A stretch of DNA of 64,000 nucleotides from Brevinema_A sp051647535 (GTDB lineage Bacteria; Spirochaetota; Brevinematia; Brevinematales; Brevinemataceae), in NCBI GenBank assembly GCA_051647535.1, contig JBOFEA010000004.1:1-64000 (forward strand). The letters are read 5' to 3'. Below the pieces are notes generated by a model, which had not been told where the DNA came from, ran no database searches, and was given only the letters and a program-made list of their open reading frames with translations. Both the position numbers and the translations under genes were made by a program. Of this stretch, positions 60,627-64,000 are shown in pieces (within the stretch, counting starts at the first letter, position 1; the number at the start of each line of letters is the position of its first letter).

Positions 60627-62102
60627 TTATCCGCAAAATTGTTGTACTTGCTCAACATCTGAAAAATAAATTTTCTCTTTACCGATAATTTGATATTCCT
60701 CATGACCCTTCCCCGCAATAAGAATAATATCTCCAGGAAGTGACATACGATAAGCCAACTGAATAGCCTTCGCACGGTCAATTTCACAATAATATTCTTT
60801 ACCGGCAGGTATACCCTGTACTATTTGATCAATAATATCCTGAGGAGATTCGGTTCTGGGATTATCGGAAGTGATAATAATAATATCAGCACTCTCCGCA
60901 GCTTGAGCCATTAAAGGCCTCTTGGATGCATCTCTATCTCCACCGGCTCCAAAAATAACAATAGATTTATTTTCTGATCCGATTAATTGATTTATCAACA
61001 CCAAAGCTTTTTCCAATGCATCAGGTGTATGAGCATAATCAATAAAAAATGTAATATTATTTTTTGCAGAAACCCTTTGCATACGTCCCAGTACAACAAT
61101 ATCTGACAATGCTTCAGCAATTTTTTCAAGAGAAATTTCTAGAAATTCAAGAACAGCGGCAGCCATAGAAAGATTATAAATATTCACCCGGCCAACAAGA
61201 GCACTATCCATAGAAATCACTCCCCCTCTGCAGGAAAGAGCAAATTTCAAACCCTGAGCTGATAAAGAAATATTTTGAGCATTGTAATCACCAGTACCTT
61301 CTATAGATAACGAAACACATGGCATATACTCTTCCTTCAAAATCGACAGAAGCCTCTTTCCAAATTCATCGTCAATATTAATAAATGCTTGTTTTTTTTG
61401 TTTTGGAGAATTTTTCAGCAGATCTGTGAACAAACAACATTTTGCTCCAAAATAATCCTCCATATCTTGATGAAAATCCAAATGATCCTGAGTCAAATTA
61501 GTAAACCCAGCTACATCAAACGATATCCCCTCCAAACGTCCCAAATTTAACGCATGTGATGATACTTCCATCACAACATGAGTGACTCCTTGATCAACAG
61601 CTGAAGAAAGAAAATTCAATAAATCCAATAGATCCGGTGTTGTATTGGCTGCAGGATATATTTGACCTGCAACTTCCCAATGCACCGTACCAAAAAATGC
61701 AATAGTAAAGCCTAATTTTTTTAAAGCTTGACATATTAACATTGCGGTTGTTGTTTTGCCGTTAGTACCGGTAATACCTATCATGGTAAGTTTTCTGTCC
61801 GGATAGTCATAAAATTTCAACGCCACTTCAGACCTATCATGTTGTAAATCATCCGAACCAATAAATTCCGCATCAGAAAAACGCTGTTTAAACTCAGTAA
61901 TTCTATCATTAGCTATTAAAAAACAGCGACATTCGTTGTGATACGCATCAGCAATATAATCATGAGGATTTGATTGAAATCCCGAATAGGCAATAAATAA
62001 ACTTTCTTTATCCGCATTACGAGAATCATTAGTAATAGAAGAAATTTGAATATTACTGACAACCGAAACGGTTGGGAAAAGTTCTTTCAGCATTTTTTTC
62101 AT
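60627..62102 (-). CDS. murE: UDP-MurNAc-tripeptide synthetase
   Basis: Adds the third amino acid to UDP-MurNAc-Ala-Glu. The 491 residues have SSITNDSRNADKESLFIA at the start, ATP loop GITGTNGKTTTAML, NTTPDLLDLLNFLS, FTNLTQDHLDFHQDM and FIDYAHTPDALEKAL. The residue-three specificity loop reads SDNPRTESPQDI; DNPR is the signature of meso-diaminopimelate enzymes (Lys enzymes differ). This suggests DAP, though several spirochaetes use ornithine. Length is typical. It stands alone behind its own promoter and diverges from ruvB. Confidence 0.94.
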   Translation of the reverse strand: MKKMLKELFPTVSVVSNIQISSITNDSRNADKESLFIAYSGFQSNPHDYIADAYHNECRCFLIANDRITEFKQRFSDAEFIGSDDLQHDRSEVALKFYDYPDRKLTMIGITGTNGKTTTAMLICQALKKLGFTIAFFGTVHWEVAGQIYPAANTTPDLLDLLNFLSSAVDQGVTHVVMEVSSHALNLGRLEGISFDVAGFTNLTQDHLDFHQDMEDYFGAKCCLFTDLLKNSPKQKKQAFINIDDEFGKRLLSILKEEYMPCVSLSIEGTGDYNAQNISLSAQGLKFALSCRGGVISMDSALVGRVNIYNLSMAAAVLEFLEISLEKIAEALSDIVVLGRMQRVSAKNNITFFIDYAHTPDALEKALVLINQLIGSENKSIVIFGAGGDRDASKRPLMAQAAESADIIIITSDNPRTESPQDIIDQIVQGIPAGKEYYCEIDRAKAIQLAYRMSLPGDIILIAGKGHEEYQIIGKEKIYFSDVEQVQQFCG

Positions 62103-62129
62103 CCGAATACATCCTCAAGAATAATAATT

Positions 62130-62158
62130 ATTATAAAATTTTTCGTATAAAATATCAA
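62130..62158 (-). promoter_or_regulatory. Promoter of murE
   Basis: On the minus strand, TTGATA (62158-62153), 17 bp and TATAAT (62135-62130), with a predicted start near 62123, about 21 nt before the ATG. Confidence 0.75.
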
Positions 62159-62187
62159 TTCTGAGCTACGTAAATAATATGAATTAA

Positions 62188-62216
62188 TTGACAAAAAAAA
62201 CAATGTCAGATACGAT
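62188..62216 (+). promoter_or_regulatory. Promoter of ruvB
   Basis: TTGACA (62188-62193), 17 bp and TACGAT (62211-62216). It is divergent from the murE promoter, the -35 boxes being about 30 bp apart. I see no LexA-type box here. Confidence 0.75.
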
Positions 62217-62258
62217 ATTAATAATTACTATTCAAATTTATGCAAAACAGGATTTTAT

Positions 62259-63284
62259 ATGATCGAAGAAAACATCATCAATCCTAATCCCCAAAACGAG
62301 GATAACGATGAAACTCTACGCCCTCAACGTTTAAACGAATTTATCGGACAAAGCAAAATCAAAGAAAATTTATATGTGTATATTAAAGCTGCAAAAAAAC
62401 GAAACCGAGCGATGGATCATGTGCTACTTTATGGTCCTCCCGGACTTGGCAAAACCACTCTTAGCCACATTATTGCGACAGAATTGGATGCTCCAATCAA
62501 AATCACCTCTGCTCCTGCTTTGGAAAAACAAGGAGACTTAATGGCTGTTCTGACCGGCTTGAAAGAAGGTGAAGTGCTTTTCATTGATGAAATCCATCGA
62601 TTGAAAAAGACTCTGGAAGAAATTTTATATTCTGCAATGGAAGATTTCAAAGTTGATATCATTATTGGTGAAGGTACTGGAGCTAAAACTCTTTCTTTTG
62701 CTATTCCTCAATTTACTCTTATCGGAGCAACTACTAGAGCCGGTTCGTTATCAGCTCCGTTACGTTCGCGATTTGGTATTATCGAGCGTATGGAATTTTA
62801 TTCGGATCAAGAATTGGCACAAGTTATTTCCCGCTCAGCAAAAATACTTAATACCCCTATTGATGATTCAGGTTCCGGCGAACTGGCTAAAAGATCCCGA
62901 GGCACCCCTCGTATTGCAAACAGATTACTAAGACGAATTTCAGATTTCGCTTTGGTTCTTAACACAAACATGGTTCACGAAGATTTTATCAATTCAACTC
63001 TAAAAAAGTTAGAAATTGATCAAGAAGGTTTGGATAATGTCGATCGTAAATTATTAGAAATTATTATTATGTTTTATAATGGAGGCCCTGTAGGAATCTC
63101 TGCATTAGCTGCAACCTTAAATGAAGAAATCGAAACATTAGAAGATGTAATCGAACCATACCTCATTCAACAAGGATTCATTCAACGTACCCCCAGAGGA
63201 AGAACAGCTTCCCTCAAAGCTTATAAACATTTATCAATTGCTCCGCCGGCTATACCGGACAGTTTATTCAACGAAGATTTATAA
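62259..63284 (+). CDS. ruvB: Holliday junction branch-migration ATPase RuvB
   Basis: The hexameric AAA+ motor that drives branch migration with RuvA. The 341 residues match the family along their length: LRPQRLNEFIGQSKIKENL, Walker A GPPGLGKTTLSHIIA, Walker B LFIDEIHRL, GATTRAGSLSAPLRSRFG (sensor 1 and arginine finger), RGTPRIANRLLRR (sensor 2) and the C-terminal winged helix with GGPVGISALAATLNEE. ruvA and ruvC are not adjacent. It has its own consensus-like promoter, and after it come about 260 bases without a gene. Confidence 0.97.
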   Translation: MIEENIINPNPQNEDNDETLRPQRLNEFIGQSKIKENLYVYIKAAKKRNRAMDHVLLYGPPGLGKTTLSHIIATELDAPIKITSAPALEKQGDLMAVLTGLKEGEVLFIDEIHRLKKTLEEILYSAMEDFKVDIIIGEGTGAKTLSFAIPQFTLIGATTRAGSLSAPLRSRFGIIERMEFYSDQELAQVISRSAKILNTPIDDSGSGELAKRSRGTPRIANRLLRRISDFALVLNTNMVHEDFINSTLKKLEIDQEGLDNVDRKLLEIIIMFYNGGPVGISALAATLNEEIETLEDVIEPYLIQQGFIQRTPRGRTASLKAYKHLSIAPPAIPDSLFNEDL

Positions 63285-63543
63285 AATAATTATTCATTTT
63301 TTACCGGTATTCAATTCCAAATTCATTACAAAGAAAATTTGAAATTCAAATGGTCAGCAACCTTAATACCAATTAATAAATCTTTCAAATTAATATATTC
63401 TTACGTTTTTGAACTATCAGCATATCTTAAAATATTTAAGAATCAAATTTTTTGCTTTGATATCCTCCAAACCAATACATCATGAAAATTTGTTAAATTA
63501 CTTTCGTAGGTATAACAGCTAATAGTATATGATTATCATACTA
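63285..63543. other. AT-rich gap between ruvB and tRNA-Ala, no gene seen
   Basis: This stretch shows no ORF or RNA gene I can support. It holds small inverted repeats, such as TCTTAAA and TTTAAGA around 63425-63441 and ATCAAA...TTTGAT just after, which may act as a weak terminator of ruvB. Confidence 0.4.
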
Positions 63544-63587
63544 AAAAGCCTCAAAGTTATAGAAAAACTATAAACTTTGAGGCTTTT
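63544..63587. terminator. Terminator after tRNA-Ala
   Basis: AAAAGCCTCAAAG and CTTTGAGGCTTTT are perfect inverted arms with a further short stem inside (TATAG/CTATA). On the minus strand it lies just after the tRNA 3' end and ends in a T-run; its symmetry lets it work both ways. Confidence 0.85.
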
Positions 63588-63590
63588 AAT

Positions 63591-63663
63591 TGGACTTGAC
63601 GGGGGTCGAACCCGTGACCCCTTGAATGCCATTCAAGTGCGCTACCAGCTGCGCCACAAGCCC
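63591..63663 (-). tRNA. tRNA-Ala (anticodon GGC)
   Basis: On the minus strand a 73-nt cloverleaf: acceptor GGGCTTG/CAAGTCC with the G3:U70 wobble pair that marks alanine tRNAs, discriminator A, D-stem GCGC/GCGC, anticodon stem CTTGA/TCAAG with loop ATGGCAT (anticodon GGC, reading GCC/GCU), and T-arm ACGGG-TTCGACC-CCCGT. The CCA end is not encoded. It has its own promoter directly upstream and a terminator directly downstream. Confidence 0.97.
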
Positions 63664-63671
63664 ATAACGAT

Positions 63672-63700
63672 ATTATAAAATAAGTTAACATAAAATTCAA
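63672..63700 (-). promoter_or_regulatory. Promoter of tRNA-Ala
   Basis: On the minus strand, TTGAAT (63700-63695), 17 bp and TATAAT (63677-63672). The predicted start is only about 2 nt before the mature 5' end. Confidence 0.75.
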
Positions 63701-63736
63701 TCTTTTATCTTGAAATACAACGTAATTTTACTACCT

Positions 63737-64000
63737 CTATGATAAGAGAAAAACCAAATGGCCATCTTGATCAATCACCGCATTACTAGGTACAACAGAT
63801 ACAAATTCATTTGATTCCCAGTTTTCTGCAGGAAACCTTACACGAATATAATTTTCCGTATAAGCTTCCCTAATATTATTCTTAGCAGATTCTGTCAATG
63901 CCAAGTAAGAATTATTCAAACAATATTTTTTTGCAAAAGATAATGCCGTTTCAGAACACTGTTCAAACAATCGTTTTTCTCTTTCTTTTTTTATCTGTGC
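63737..64000 (-). CDS. mtaB: 3' end of an MtaB-like tRNA methylthiotransferase (partial)
   Basis: The last 87 codons of a gene that runs off the right edge of the window; the frame is open to base 64000, so the start codon is outside. The visible part reads AQIKKEREKRLFEQCSETALSF and then a TRAM-like beta region with TENYIRVRFPAENWESNEF and HLVFLLS at the end, matching the C-terminus of radical-SAM methylthiotransferases. TENYI near the TRAM domain favours MtaB (ms2t6A at A37) over MiaB. The radical-SAM core is not in view, so the call is moderate. tRNA-Ala follows 73 bases downstream. Confidence 0.65.
   Translation of the reverse strand, partial: AQIKKEREKRLFEQCSETALSFAKKYCLNNSYLALTESAKNNIREAYTENYIRVRFPAENWESNEFVSVVPSNAVIDQDGHLVFLLS

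Noticed and set aside
1..64000. CRISPR array, insertion sequences, prophage or rRNA genes
   Set aside because: I saw no repeat-spacer pattern, transposase, phage structural gene or rRNA sequence on either strand.

Overview
This window is 64 kb of AT-rich, gene-dense bacterial chromosome with about 54 genes, mostly conserved housekeeping functions. I see no phage, insertion sequence or CRISPR array. The organism is diderm: it has a TolC/MFP/RND efflux set, an LpxB-related protein, an O-antigen-ligase-like protein and lipoproteins. My best guess is a low-GC spirochaete (Brevinematales or a relative). This rests on general gene content (DUF2225 protein, PEGA/TPR exported proteins, partner-switching regulators, a DNA-binding-domain-less sigma-54 activator) and is inference, not proof.

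Layout. 0.2-3.4 kb (+): copper P-type ATPase, then rplM-rpsI behind a structured leader. 3.4-8.7 kb (-): a promoter reads a STAS antagonist, a fused PP2C-phosphatase/RsbW-kinase protein, rsmH, an FtsL-like protein and a PEGA/TPR exported protein. 8.7-11.9 kb (-): FtsB/DivIC-like protein, two exported or membrane unknowns and a Xer recombinase. 12.1-17.6 kb (+): EAL-HDOD protein, a JAMM-protease/XPD-helicase fusion, dut and obgE. 17.6-22.9 kb (-): uppP and a giant ftsK. 23.1-28.2 kb (+): DUF2225 protein, TPR protein and an ATP-grasp/FMN-oxidoreductase fusion. 28.3-31.0 kb (-): dnaN, a CBS/CorC protein and surE. 31.1-31.9 kb (+): an exported HNH nuclease behind a 39-bp palindrome. 31.9-37.5 kb (-): groL alone with a sigma-54-like promoter, two unknown envelope genes and topA. 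37.7-42.7 kb (+): comM, rplU-prp-rpmA, a dksA-like gene, mltG and a NIF3 gene. 42.7-43.4 kb (-): an HU-family gene and rpsT. 43.5-45.5 kb (+): mnmG. 45.5-53.5 kb (-): murD, tolC-MFP-RND and pdxJ. 53.6-54.8 kb (+): sigma-54 response regulator without HTH. 54.9-60.5 kb (-): a surface-glycan-like cluster. 60.6-62.1 kb (-): murE. 62.2-63.3 kb (+): ruvB. 63.5-64.0 kb (-): tRNA-Ala(GGC) and the 3' end of an mtaB-like gene.

Transcription signals are unusually readable: many vegetative promoters show a -35 box, exactly 17 bp, then TATAAT or near it, and several convergent gene pairs share perfect bidirectional hairpins. Two convergent pairs (obgE/ftsK and NIF3/HU) instead overlap by 4 nt with no terminator.

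The strongest leads are: (1) a 751-residue ATP-grasp + Cys-cluster + FMN alpha-hydroxyacid-oxidase-type fusion; (2) a JAMM metalloprotease domain with all key residues fused to an Fe-S XPD/DinG helicase; (3) the 39-bp palindrome before the exported nuclease, which can form a competing hairpin over the start codon; (4) a near-consensus -24/-12 promoter before a groES-less groL, with a HTH-less NtrC-type activator elsewhere in the window; (5) a stress-type partner-switching module sharing an operon with rsmH and an FtsL-like gene; (6) Prp protease next to an L27 that has no extension to cleave. None is proven new: no database search was possible.
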